DNA of 64,000 bases, from positions 3,801,001-3,865,000 of the forward strand of contig NZ_CP084622.1 in assembly GCF_020422885.1 (NCBI RefSeq), read 5' to 3'. A program made the translations under genes and the position numbers. A model generated the notes under the pieces. That model was given only the letters and a program-made list of their open reading frames with translations, did not search any database and was not told where the DNA came from. Below, piece after piece: positions 42,853-51,401 of the stretch (position 1 is its first letter; each line of letters begins with the position of its first letter). This DNA comes from Mesobacillus sp. S13. Lineage in GTDB: Bacteria; Bacillota; Bacilli; Bacillales; Cytobacillaceae.

Positions 42853-42884
42853 AAAAAACCGCTATCTTTTTTGAAAGATAGCGG
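42853..42884 (-). terminator. Terminator of hemY
   Basis: CCGCTATCTTT (42859-42869) and AAAGATAGCGG (42874-42884), with a T-run on the minus strand. Confidence 0.92.
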
Positions 42885-42890
42885 CTGAAA

Positions 42891-44300
42891 TTATTCAGAA
42901 AGATGGCTGATGACTTTTCCCACTGCTGCCTCTGCCTGATCGATGCACCCAGGGATGCCGACCCCTTCAAATGAACCGCCGGCAAGGTAGACACCCGGGA
43001 GCTCATGGCCCAGCTGTTTTTTCACCTGTGCAATCCTTTCAAGGTGGCCGACCGTATATTGCGGCATCGACTTTCTCCACCTTGTGATTACATGAAAAAT
43101 TGGCTTTGCCGTGATGTTCATCGTCTTATTCAAATCTCTTAGAACGAGGTCGACGATTTCATCATCTGCCAAATCCACCGCTTCCTGATCATCCGGCTTC
43201 CCGACATAGCAACGGAGCAGCGCCATATCTTCCGGTGAGGTACCTGGCCACTTCTTATGCGTCCAGGTACATGCTGTGATCCTGAAATCGCTGTTCCTTG
43301 AAACGAGGAAACCAGTTCCGTCGATATCTTTCTCAATTGCCGATTTTGGGAATGCCATCGCCACATTTGCCACAGAATTGGATGGCATATTTTTGAAGTC
43401 ATCCATAAATGCGTATTCGGAAAGCATCTGCTGTGCATGGAAATGATCGGTCGTGATGACAACATTGTCTGCAGCTTCTACATCTCCCGTTTCAAGCAGG
43501 ACCTGGTAGGTACTGCCTGTCTTTACTACCTTTTTTACAGCCATCTTCTTTATGACCGTTCCCTCTTCCAGGCGGCTTTCAACCCGGTGGATCAACTCCT
43601 CAAGGCCTGTTGACAATGAGATGAACATACCTTTTTTAGAACCAGTTTGTTTGACTGTTTTTGGCGGCTTTGGCATTGATTTATTCAGTCCTACGACGAG
43701 ACTGCGATGCTGTTGTTCGATATCGTAAAAATTTGGGAACAAGGCCATCAGGCTCAGTTCATCAATATCGCCCGCATATATTCCTGATAATAACGGATCA
43801 ATCAGATTGTCAACCACCTCATCACCCAGCCGATGACGGAAAAAGGCCCCAAGTGACTGATCTGCTTTCGGTGCTCCTTTTGGTAAAATAAAATCCCCCG
43901 CTGCCCGCAATTTCCCCAGCGGCGAAAATAAACCCGATAATGCAAATGGGGTTACCTTTGTGGGAATGCCCATGAAAGATCCCTCAGGCATCGTGTGAAG
44001 CTTGCCTCTAGCATAAATATAGGATTTACCGGCTGTGTTGGAAATGATTTTATCCTTGAGGCCAACTTCTTCTATCAATCTCATAGCACTTTTCTTTCTC
44101 GCTATGATCGAATCCGGCCCTCTCTCAATAACGAATCCGTCACGCTTCTCAGTACTGATGACACCACCGAGACGGTCACTTGCTTCAATCAATTTCACTT
44201 TAATGGGCAGTTGCTTTTCCCTGGCTTCCTTTTGCAGATAAAACGCTGTCGCCAACCCTGTAATCCCGCCGCCAACAACAATAACCTTCTTTTCGTCCAT
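42891..44300 (-). CDS. hemY: Coproporphyrinogen III / protoporphyrinogen IX oxidase HemY (CgoX)
   Basis: A 469-residue FAD enzyme of heme synthesis; in Bacillus it oxidises coproporphyrinogen III. N-terminal FAD motif VVGGGITGLATAFYLQKEA, then ERGPDSI; C-terminal FAD contact YLAGGSFEGVGIPGCIDQAE. ATG 44300 follows AGGTG. It stands alone, apart from the usual hemEHY cluster, so it may be a second or relocated copy. Own terminator. Confidence 0.92.
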   Translation of the reverse strand: MDEKKVIVVGGGITGLATAFYLQKEAREKQLPIKVKLIEASDRLGGVISTEKRDGFVIERGPDSIIARKKSAMRLIEEVGLKDKIISNTAGKSYIYARGKLHTMPEGSFMGIPTKVTPFALSGLFSPLGKLRAAGDFILPKGAPKADQSLGAFFRHRLGDEVVDNLIDPLLSGIYAGDIDELSLMALFPNFYDIEQQHRSLVVGLNKSMPKPPKTVKQTGSKKGMFISLSTGLEELIHRVESRLEEGTVIKKMAVKKVVKTGSTYQVLLETGDVEAADNVVITTDHFHAQQMLSEYAFMDDFKNMPSNSVANVAMAFPKSAIEKDIDGTGFLVSRNSDFRITACTWTHKKWPGTSPEDMALLRCYVGKPDDQEAVDLADDEIVDLVLRDLNKTMNITAKPIFHVITRWRKSMPQYTVGHLERIAQVKKQLGHELPGVYLAGGSFEGVGIPGCIDQAEAAVGKVISHLSE

Positions 44301-44309
44301 TCCGCTCAC

Positions 44310-44587
44310 CTATTCTTTAGTAATGTAATGTATTTTGATTATCCTATTTATGGATTAAGTAGGTATGTGAAGTTTTTAACATATCTAAGTATAGCACCCC
44401 ACCCGAAAAGGAAGATGGCTGTTTTTTTACTAAAATGTGAACGAGGAGTTTGAGAAAGTATTGGATGATTGCCACGTCGGGGAATTGGGCGGAATCGGAT
44501 GCGTATTTCATCGAAACTGGTGGCATTCGCTGAATGAAGCGTTTTTTCTTTGTTGAATCAAGATGATCAATCAATCTTGAATGAAAT
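44310..44587. other. Spacer upstream of hemY
   Basis: No supported gene. It leads into the GTACCCTTAT array at 44588. Confidence 0.4.
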
Positions 44588-44731
44588 GTACCCTTATAGA
44601 GTGTGGGAACGCTGGATAAGGGTACATTTTGTTCTTAAACGTACCCTTATCGTTGCCTGGTGCCTCACATAAGGGTACGTCTACCTCTTAAATGTACCCT
44701 TATCACAGACGAAACCCTCGCATAAGGGTAA
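44588..44731. repeat. Tandem array of three 53-bp hairpin units
   Basis: GTACCCTTAT starts at 44588, 44641 and 44694, and its complement ATAAGGGTAC at 44616, 44669 and 44722 (the last ends TAA). Each pair makes a 10-bp stem spanning 38 bases; units are 53 bp apart with 15-base links. It lies between hemY and an ABC permease gene. Confidence 0.9.
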
Positions 44732-44744
44732 TTTATCCCAAAAA

Positions 44745-45542
44745 TCATATATTCATATCTCTTTTTCGATAAAACACAAAGGTGACAATCGTGAGCCCGG
44801 CTAGCAGCAAGAATGACAACGCAAGATACAGTGGTTCGAATCCGCCTTCCTCCAAAACCAGCTTCGCGTCATAATACTTGAATGGAGTCAGGAATTTTAA
44901 ACCTCTCAGCTTTTCATTCAGGTCGACTGCGACTGAGAGAATGAAAAGGAGGAGCAGGATTCCTGTGGCCAGGGATGTTGCTTTTTTCGCGTTCTTCAAG
45001 ACAGCAGCGATTGCCGTTCCGATGACAAGGAAGATCAATTGAAGGATGAACATCCCAACCATCAGCAGGATGATGTCCCCCATTATATCCTCCCCTTCCG
45101 CATATTTCTGAACCATTCCAACGGAGGAGGCCAAGGTGACTAGATTAAAAACAATTATATTCACGAGGGCGGCCAATAGTTTAGATGTAATCATCTTTGT
45201 TCTCGAAATCGGTTTGACTAGCAGGAACTCTACCGTTTTGTCTCTCTCTTCCTTGGCGAGGATGTTCGATCCGAGCATTGCTGCATGGATGGCTGCCATC
45301 ACGGCAAGGTAAAAAAACAGGACTCCGAAATAACCGATTGGTGTCGACAAATCCAGCGATCCTGTCCCCATGATTGCCTGAAGAGATTTAGGCATATCCG
45401 CCATCAGTGCGTTCATCGATTGGCCGGTTCCCTCGAGGCTCGAGTATTTTGCCATCCCCGACGCGACCATGAATACCACGCCAATGCACCAGATGATTAG
45501 CGATTTTCTGTTTGCTTTCATTTCTCTTTTAAAAAGATTCAC
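44745..45542 (-). CDS. ABC-2 type transporter permease
   Basis: A 265-residue membrane protein with about six helices: MNLFKREMKANRKSLIIWCI, then KEERDKTVEFLLVKPISRTK in the cytoplasmic loop. It is a paralog of the permease encoded just before it, sharing ends and the loop KE-R-KT--FLL-KP-SR. The two likely pair as the channel of the exporter energised by the upstream ATPase. Substrate unknown; drugs or lipids are typical. Confidence 0.86.
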   Translation of the reverse strand: MNLFKREMKANRKSLIIWCIGVVFMVASGMAKYSSLEGTGQSMNALMADMPKSLQAIMGTGSLDLSTPIGYFGVLFFYLAVMAAIHAAMLGSNILAKEERDKTVEFLLVKPISRTKMITSKLLAALVNIIVFNLVTLASSVGMVQKYAEGEDIMGDIILLMVGMFILQLIFLVIGTAIAAVLKNAKKATSLATGILLLLFILSVAVDLNEKLRGLKFLTPFKYYDAKLVLEEGGFEPLYLALSFLLLAGLTIVTFVFYRKRDMNI

Positions 45543-45557
45543 GATTTTCCCTCCTCC

Positions 45558-46355
45558 CTAAACGGAATGGACATCTTTTTTTCCGTATAAATAGTAACTG
45601 GCAATCACCGCTGCCACGATAAACAGCGCCCCAGTCACAAGAAAAGCAGCTTCATAGCTGGCATGCTCCGTGATATATGTCGAGTCAAAGTAATTGAATG
45701 GCGTCAAATAACGCAATGCTTCATCATCTGTTGTCGAACTGATCATCCCGAGCATGAAAAATCCGAACACAGTACCGAGCGAGACCGAAATCACCGATTT
45801 AATCCTAGGAAAAATCACGGAGATCACGATTCCAAGCGCCATGAATATAAGCTGAAGGAAGAACAGGGAAGCCGCAATCAAGAATAAGGCTTCTTTGTTA
45901 AAATCGTCCCCAGCCACGATGGAGGCCATCATAAAGGTCGCTGCGATAAAAACGATATTGGTCAAGGCAAGGGAAACGAGCGCAGCCAACAGCTTGGAAG
46001 TAACAACTTGCGCTCTCGTCACCGGCTTGGTCAGCAGGAAATCGGCTGTCTTCTCTCGTGTTTCCTTGGATAAAATCGAGGTGCCCAGGTTCATCGCCTG
46101 GATGGCGCCCGCAAGCTTAAGATACAGGAATGCATACGAGAAGAACCCAATCAATGTCGCAATGCTGTCAACCGACAGCCCAATTGCTTTCCGCAACTCT
46201 ACGGGGAAACCTTCTAGCAGCTTTTTGAACTCTTCGGCATCTTGTGAAAAAGAAGGAAACATTGATAAAAACAACACCACCAGCGCCACCAATGACAGAG
46301 TCCATATCATCGTCGACTTCCGGTACGCCTTCAGCTCATGAAGGAACATATTCAT
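45558..46355 (-). CDS. ABC-2 type transporter permease, paralog
   Basis: A 265-residue permease equal in length to the next one. N-terminus MNMFLHELKAYRKSTMIWTL and loop KETREKTADFLLTKPVTRAQ. Begins three bases after the ATPase gene ends, so they form one operon (ATPase, permease, permease). The pair arose by tandem duplication. Confidence 0.86.
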   Translation of the reverse strand: MNMFLHELKAYRKSTMIWTLSLVALVVLFLSMFPSFSQDAEEFKKLLEGFPVELRKAIGLSVDSIATLIGFFSYAFLYLKLAGAIQAMNLGTSILSKETREKTADFLLTKPVTRAQVVTSKLLAALVSLALTNIVFIAATFMMASIVAGDDFNKEALFLIAASLFFLQLIFMALGIVISVIFPRIKSVISVSLGTVFGFFMLGMISSTTDDEALRYLTPFNYFDSTYITEHASYEAAFLVTGALFIVAAVIASYYLYGKKDVHSV

Positions 46356-46358
46356 GAT

Positions 46359-47243
46359 TTATTCCTCCTTTTCATAGTAATGCATGAAGATTTCTTCAAG
46401 GTCCGGCTCCTCCACCCAGAGGTTCGATACCTCGATTTCAGCGATTTTTTTCATGATCAAGTTGAGATTTCCTCTAAACAAAAAGCTGATTGTGTTGCCA
46501 TCCTGCTCTATTTGGTTCACGCCTTCGATATCAAAAAGGCTCTTATCGATGATTGAATGAGATTCGATTTTGAATTTCTTGTACGTGTTTTCTTTTAGCG
46601 TGCTGATTTTCTCGACCGTGACAATCCGGCCGTCCTTGATGATGGCCACCCTGTCACACAGCCTTTGCACCTCACTGAGGATATGGGAAGAAAACAGGAT
46701 GGTCGCGCCTTTCTTATTTTCTTTTTCCAGAAGTTCGAAAAACTTCTGCTGCATAAGCGGATCCAGGCCGCTTGTCGGCTCATCGAGGATGATCAGCTTC
46801 GGTTCATGCAGCAGTCCCTGGACGATACCCACCTTCTTCTTGTTCCCAAGTGAAAGGTCATCGATTTTCTTGGTCAAGTCCAGTTCCATGATGTCTGCAA
46901 GCTCTTTGATCCGGTTGGTGCAATCCTTTTTGTAAAAGCTTGCTGAATACTTAAGCAGGTCCATAACCTTCATATTGTCATAGTAAAATACTTCCGACGG
47001 CAGATAGCCGATATCCTTTTTAATTTCCGGCGCAGCGGTGATGATGTCTTTACCGAAAATCGTCGCACTGCCGCTCGTCGGATAGATCAGCGACAACAGC
47101 GTCCTGATCGTCGTCGATTTCCCCGCACCATTCGGCCCTATGAAGCCGAAAATTTCTCCCTCTTCTACATTAAAGCTGACATTCTCAATTCCCCTGGCCT
47201 TGCCGTACATTTTCGTCAGATTTTTAATCTCAATCACGTTCAT
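46359..47243 (-). CDS. ABC exporter ATP-binding protein
   Basis: A 294-residue ATPase of the drug/lantibiotic-type ABC-2 group. Walker A GFIGPNGAGKSTTIRTLLSL at ~33, signature LSLGNKKKVGIVQGL, Walker B LIILDEPTSGLDPLM, His switch LFSSHILSEVQ. A C-terminal extension of about 75 residues follows. Downstream of a TetR gene by 78 bases. Confidence 0.9.
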   Translation of the reverse strand: MNVIEIKNLTKMYGKARGIENVSFNVEEGEIFGFIGPNGAGKSTTIRTLLSLIYPTSGSATIFGKDIITAAPEIKKDIGYLPSEVFYYDNMKVMDLLKYSASFYKKDCTNRIKELADIMELDLTKKIDDLSLGNKKKVGIVQGLLHEPKLIILDEPTSGLDPLMQQKFFELLEKENKKGATILFSSHILSEVQRLCDRVAIIKDGRIVTVEKISTLKENTYKKFKIESHSIIDKSLFDIEGVNQIEQDGNTISFLFRGNLNLIMKKIAEIEVSNLWVEEPDLEEIFMHYYEKEE

Positions 47244-47321
47244 GCCAGACCCTCCCAGATTCTTTTCTATTTATCTTTTCATTCGATTTCACTTAGCCAA
47301 GCTAATAAATATCGATGTACA

Positions 47322-47951
47322 TTAGACACTCTTGTAAAAAGCCTTCTTCATCATATCGATATACACTTCTGCTTCCTTGAAGGCTTCATCGAAGTCGTGA
47401 TGCCCTTTGTTCAGTTTTTTGGCTTTTTCCAGCTCCTGGTTACTGAATCCCTGGAGTGTCCACATGATAATGTTGATCGTTCTTTGGATGTCAACTCCTT
47501 CCCTGAACATCGTCATGTCGATATTCTCGAATAATCGGCTGTAGCTAGCCTGGATCAGTTCAGTTTTTGTGTTATTCAATATTTCCTTTACTTCTTCCGC
47601 GGTTTCCATTGATGCTGCCACAATGAAATCGAATACTTCGGGATGCTTTGCCATCAGTTTGCTCTTCAGGATCATCAGCGTTTTCATCCGTTCGAAAATG
47701 TCTCGTTCGCTCAGGTCCAACTCATTGAAGAACTCTTCTACCATCACATCCGCAAAGTGGTTATAAAGGAATAAATAGAGTTCTTTCTTGTTATTAAAAT
47801 AATGGAAAAGCAAACCTTTTGAAATTCCTGCTGATTTAACGATTTCATTCGTAGAGGCATTTTCATAACCTTTTTGGGCAAACTCCTTGAGAGCAGCGTT
47901 CAGGATTCTTTCCTGCTTTTCAGGATTGATACTTGAAAATTTTGATGTCAT
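47322..47951 (-). CDS. TetR-family repressor
   Basis: A 209-residue regulator with the N-terminal helix-turn-helix (RILNAALKEFAQKGYENAS, IVKSAGISKGLLFHYFNNKK) and a ligand-binding C-domain. It probably represses itself and the exporter genes that follow on the same strand: two matching palindromes overlap its promoter. The inducer is presumably the exported compound. Confidence 0.9.
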   Translation of the reverse strand: MTSKFSSINPEKQERILNAALKEFAQKGYENASTNEIVKSAGISKGLLFHYFNNKKELYLFLYNHFADVMVEEFFNELDLSERDIFERMKTLMILKSKLMAKHPEVFDFIVAASMETAEEVKEILNNTKTELIQASYSRLFENIDMTMFREGVDIQRTINIIMWTLQGFSNQELEKAKKLNKGHHDFDEAFKEAEVYIDMMKKAFYKSV

Positions 47952-47971
47952 CGTGCCCTCCTTAAAGTTTA

Positions 47972-48022
47972 TTGACCAACATGGTCAACACCATTATATT
48001 CCTCATTGACCAATCTGGTCAA
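47972..48022 (-). promoter_or_regulatory. TetR operator pair overlapping sigma-A promoter
   Basis: TTGACCAACATGGTCAA (47972-47988) and TTGACCAATCTGGTCAA (48006-48022) share perfect 7-base arms around three bases, 34 bp centre to centre. On the minus strand the promoter reads TTGACC, 18 bases, TATAAT (47998-47993): its -35 lies in the upstream palindrome and the other palindrome starts just after the -10, a layout for autorepression. Confidence 0.82.
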
Positions 48023-48054
48023 CAACAATCATGGCAAAATTTTCGACAAAAAAA

Positions 48055-48277
48055 GAAAAGCGCAAGCGCCTTGGTCAGCCCCGACAAGCGTTGGAGGGCG
48101 GACCGGCGGAGTTGAAGTTTTGGAGTTTCTAGGAGGCGACACTGGACAAGCGACTCGAGGAGTTAGGAGCCGCAAGTAGACAAACGTCTCGAGCAGCTCA
48201 AAGCTATCACTTCTCGCAAGATACTCGAGGAAGCTATTTCATGGATGAAAACTGGCTAGGCGCTGGAGCTAGACACT
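48055..48277. repeat. GC-rich dispersed element, long copy
   Basis: Starts AAAGCGCAAGCGCCTTGGTC, continues AGCCCCGACAAGCGTTGGAG and GGCGGACCGGCGGAG, and ends GGCTAGGCGCTGGAGCTAGA. Inside, GACTCGAGGAG and CTCGAGCAGC-like modules repeat several times (GACAAGCGACTCGAGGAGTT, GACAAACGTCTCGAGCAGCT, AGATACTCGAGGAAGCTA). Longer than the copy at 41081. Non-coding. Confidence 0.8.
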
Positions 48278-48310
48278 AATCTAAGTGGAAATATTTATAC
48301 TTTCCAATAA

Positions 48311-48340
48311 AAAAAGAGGCTGCCTTAAGGAAGCCTCTTT
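48311..48340 (-). terminator. Terminator of kyn operon
   Basis: AAAGAGGCT (48313-48321) and AGCCTCTTT (48332-48340) form a perfect stem; minus-strand T-run follows. Confidence 0.88.
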
Positions 48341-48349
48341 CGTGTACTA

Positions 48350-48976
48350 TTATTTAACTTTCCGGATCACGGCTCTGACAGGACTTCCGTCAGCCTGTTC
48401 CAGCGGCAGCGGCAGGGCGGCAAGCTCGTATTCTCCCGGCTCGATTTTATTCAGTACCAATCCTTCAAGAATATGAATGCCACGGCTGTTCAATTCATGA
48501 TGCGCGGGCAGTTCCTTGCTGTCCAGAGGATCGACCGATGGCAAATCCAATCCGAGCAGCTGAACTCCCTTTTCGGCAAGATAAGCTGCTAATTCCGGTT
48601 CGATGTGCGGAATTGATTCCGGAAAAACTGTTTTATCCGTCCATGAGTCGGTACGGATCAGCAGGCGCTTGACTCCCTGCAACTCAATCCCTTCCAGATC
48701 CTTGATTCCAATACTCGCTGGCTCTGGGACATGAATGACCAGCGACGGACCTATGTAAAGATTGAAGTCAAGGTCAATGACCTTTTTACCATCGCTCTCG
48801 AAATGATAAGGGGCATCAATATGTGTTCCCGTATGAGTGCTCATCGTCACCTGCCCAACATTCACCGAACCGCTCTCTTCCATGCCCCAGCTCACTTTAT
48901 ATTCAAACGGCGTGTCGCCAGGCCATACAGGAATTTTATCATTTAAAACCTGTGAAATATCCATCCAGTTTCCCAT
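48350..48976 (-). CDS. kynB: Kynurenine formamidase KynB
   Basis: A 208-residue metal-dependent hydrolase from ATG 48976 (site GAAGGAAAC). It converts N-formylkynurenine to kynurenine. Cyclase-family zinc motif STHTGTHIDAPYHFE at residues ~50-64, substrate loop WPGDTPFEY, and RTDSWTDK, GLDLPSVDP. Third step position in kynU-kynA-kynB. Confidence 0.93.
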   Translation of the reverse strand: MGNWMDISQVLNDKIPVWPGDTPFEYKVSWGMEESGSVNVGQVTMSTHTGTHIDAPYHFESDGKKVIDLDFNLYIGPSLVIHVPEPASIGIKDLEGIELQGVKRLLIRTDSWTDKTVFPESIPHIEPELAAYLAEKGVQLLGLDLPSVDPLDSKELPAHHELNSRGIHILEGLVLNKIEPGEYELAALPLPLEQADGSPVRAVIRKVK

Positions 48977-49029
48977 ACAGTTTCCTTCTTTCTTGTTATA
49001 GATCCGTTCTCTCACACCATAGCTCCAGC

Positions 49030-49143
49030 TACTTCTCAGTTACAACTTCGTATTAAGCTCCCGAGCTCACGGAATTCCCCTACTTTTCTGGTTACAACTT
49101 CGCCTCAAGCTCCGCGCTCACAGAATTTTCCTTCTCCATATTA
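49030..49143 (-). repeat. Decayed tandem copies of the kynA 3' end
   Basis: The last ~38 bases of kynA (CTGAGCTATGGAGTTTGAGG up to TAA) recur twice downstream as TGTGAGCGCGGAGCTTGAGG and CGTGAGCTCGGGAGCTTAAT, each ending GAAGTTGTAA. The TAA triplets are 49 and 52 bp apart. The copies have lost the frame. Confidence 0.75.
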
Positions 49144-49974
49144 TAGCTTGGTCCTCAAACTCCATAGCTCAGGGAAAAATCGGTGATCGACGACCTTTTT
49201 CAAATACGATACTCCAGCAGAACCGCCTGTTCCCATCTTATGCCCGATGATTCGTTCAACGGTGCTCATATGGTTGAAGCGCCAGTGCTGCTGCTTGCTG
49301 CCGATATCGACCAGCTTTTCCGCAAGCTCATAAAGGTCCCAATACTGGTCGACATTGCGGTAAACAGTCAACCATGCTTCCTCGACGCTGGTATTTGGTT
49401 CGTATGGCTTCGACCAGTCACGATTAAGCGCGGCATCATCGATCGGTAGTCCCCGCATGGACAGTGCCTGAATGGCAGCATCATAAATTGAGCGTTCATG
49501 CAGTGCGCCCTCCATCGTTTTAAAAAGCTCAGCATCGTGCTTGTACACGGATAGGACATGTGCCTGTTTTTGCCCTAAGGCGAATTCAATCAGGCGATTT
49601 TGATAAGACTGAAATCCGGAGGAATGGCCAAGCTTATCACGGAACTCCATATACTCTGCGGGAGTAAGCGTCGACAGCACGCTCCATGACTGAATCAGCT
49701 GCTCCTGAATCCTCGACACCCTCGACAGCATCTTGAAAGACGGTTCCAGATCATTTTTACGGATGCAGTCAATTGCCGCATTCACTTCATGTAAAATCAG
49801 TTTCATCCACAGCTCGCTTGCCTGATGAATGATGATGAACAGCATTTCATCGTGATGGTCAGAGAGCCGCTGCTGACTGGACAGGATTTTATCCAATTGC
49901 AGATAGCTTCCATAAGACAGTTCTTTTGAAAAATCGGTATGGATTTCGTGTTCCGTTTTCTGTTCTTCTCTCAT
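49141..49974 (-). CDS. kynA: Tryptophan 2,3-dioxygenase KynA
   Basis: A 277-residue heme enzyme opening the indole ring of tryptophan. Family marks: [36 protein letters not shown] (distal His), [22 protein letters not shown], and the heme-ligating His in [21 protein letters not shown] near 245. Starts 15 bases after kynU. Cytoplasmic. Confidence 0.95.
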   Translation of the reverse strand: MREEQKTEHEIHTDFSKELSYGSYLQLDKILSSQQRLSDHHDEMLFIIIHQASELWMKLILHEVNAAIDCIRKNDLEPSFKMLSRVSRIQEQLIQSWSVLSTLTPAEYMEFRDKLGHSSGFQSYQNRLIEFALGQKQAHVLSVYKHDAELFKTMEGALHERSIYDAAIQALSMRGLPIDDAALNRDWSKPYEPNTSVEEAWLTVYRNVDQYWDLYELAEKLVDIGSKQQHWRFNHMSTVERIIGHKMGTGGSAGVSYLKKVVDHRFFPELWSLRTKL

Positions 49975-49988
49975 TGCTATGCTCCCCC

Positions 49989-51275
49989 TTATGCTACAAC
50001 TCCGCGTTCATTGCTGAACTTCTCATATGATTTATTGACCATGATTTCTTTCAATACCTGTACCGCATTCCACACATCTGTGTAAGAAGTGTAAAGTGCC
50101 ACAGGTGCCAGGCGGACAATGTTCGGAGCTCGGAAATCAGGAATGATTCCTTTTTCCTTCAAAGCCTTGCAGATTCTCGCTGCTTCTTTATGCTCCAGGC
50201 TCACATGGCCCCCGCGTTTAACATCCTCAGTTGGACTGCCAATTTTAAAGCCGGCATCGCCAAGCTCATGCTGAATCAAATCCATTAGATATTGATTGAT
50301 TCTCAATGATTTTTCGCGGATATTCTGGATGCCAGCCTCTGCGAACATTTCCAATGAACCGAGCAAAGGTGCCAGGCTCAGTACATGTGGCGTCCCAATC
50401 TGGTAAGCGCCCGCATTCTCAGCAGGTGTCAGGATATGCTCCATATCAAACTGTTTGTCTTTTCTTGAACCGAACCAGCCTGCGAGGCCTGGCTTCGCAC
50501 CGAAATGCTTCGAATTAACATAAAGTCCTGCGACCGCTCCCGGTCCGCCGTTCAGATGCTTGTAATTGCACCAGTAAGCAAAGTCCACTCCCCAGTCAGA
50601 GAAAGAATGCGGAATTGCGCCGATGGAATGGCAGCCATCGAACCCGATCAGGATCCCACGTTCGTGGGCAGCTCTTGTCAACCGTTCCATATCAAGGATT
50701 TGCCCGCTGCGGTACAAAACGGTCGGCAGTACGACAAGCGCCACTTCATCTGTCATCGCCTCGATGATATCATCCTCATCAAGGAATCTACCATCCCTGC
50801 TTTTTACCCTGATCAGATGGGAGTCAGGGTCATAGCCATGAATCCGCAGCTGACTCTGCAGCGCGTAGATATCAGAAGGGAAATTCAATTCATCTGCAAG
50901 GATTTTGGTCCTTTTTCCTTCCGGCTTGTAAAAAGTAGCCACCAGCTGATGCAGATTGACCGTTGTGGATCCGCTTACAATTACCTCTTCTGATGAAGCA
51001 CCGACGAGCGGAGCAGTCAACTCTCCTAGTTTTTCAGATAAATAGAACCACGGATGCTTGCCATCCATCCAGCCGTCGATGCCGAGCTCACGCCAGTCAG
51101 CCAATGATTCTAGTAAAGTTTGTTCAGCCCGCTTCGAAAGAAGACCAAGCGAGTTTCCGTCAAGATAAATGGAATCCGGCTTCAGGTAAAACTCATCCCG
51201 AAAACGCACCAATAAATCACCACTGTCAAGCTGTGCAGCAAATTCCGCACCAGGTTCAAACGAATAAGACTTCAT
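49989..51275 (-). CDS. kynU: Kynureninase KynU
   Basis: A 428-residue PLP enzyme splitting kynurenine to anthranilate and alanine. Start: the third of three ATG codons (51275), best spaced after GGGAG; 51281 is possible. A longer frame to 51341 crosses the promoter. The PLP lysine is in [20 protein letters not shown]; also [16 protein letters not shown] at the N-terminus and [12 protein letters not shown]. First gene of kynUAB. Confidence 0.94.
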   Translation of the reverse strand: MKSYSFEPGAEFAAQLDSGDLLVRFRDEFYLKPDSIYLDGNSLGLLSKRAEQTLLESLADWRELGIDGWMDGKHPWFYLSEKLGELTAPLVGASSEEVIVSGSTTVNLHQLVATFYKPEGKRTKILADELNFPSDIYALQSQLRIHGYDPDSHLIRVKSRDGRFLDEDDIIEAMTDEVALVVLPTVLYRSGQILDMERLTRAAHERGILIGFDGCHSIGAIPHSFSDWGVDFAYWCNYKHLNGGPGAVAGLYVNSKHFGAKPGLAGWFGSRKDKQFDMEHILTPAENAGAYQIGTPHVLSLAPLLGSLEMFAEAGIQNIREKSLRINQYLMDLIQHELGDAGFKIGSPTEDVKRGGHVSLEHKEAARICKALKEKGIIPDFRAPNIVRLAPVALYTSYTDVWNAVQVLKEIMVNKSYEKFSNERGVVA

Positions 51276-51309
51276 CATCATCTCTCCCATCCCATTTGCA
51301 ACTAGAGAA

Positions 51310-51338
51310 ATCGTAACAAGAACAGAAGCAAGCGTCAA
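51310..51338 (-). promoter_or_regulatory. Sigma-A promoter of kyn operon
   Basis: Minus-strand TTGACG (51338-51333), 17-base spacer, TACGAT (51315-51310), about 35 bases before the chosen kynU start. Confidence 0.6.
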
Positions 51339-51360
51339 CAAATGGTCTGATAATTCCCAA

Positions 51361-51394
51361 AAAGAAAAACAGCCCCATGTTCAGAGGCTGTTTT
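51361..51394 (-). terminator. Terminator of DoxX-like gene
   Basis: AAAACAGCC (51366-51374) and GGCTGTTTT (51386-51394), 9-bp perfect stem with T/A tails, just past the stop at 51402. Confidence 0.88.
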
Positions 51395-51401
51395 ACATGT
51401 T

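Noticed and set aside
44344..44574. 76-codon minus-strand frame upstream of hemY
   Set aside because: No ribosome site and no recognisable sequence; it lies in the intergenic spacer.
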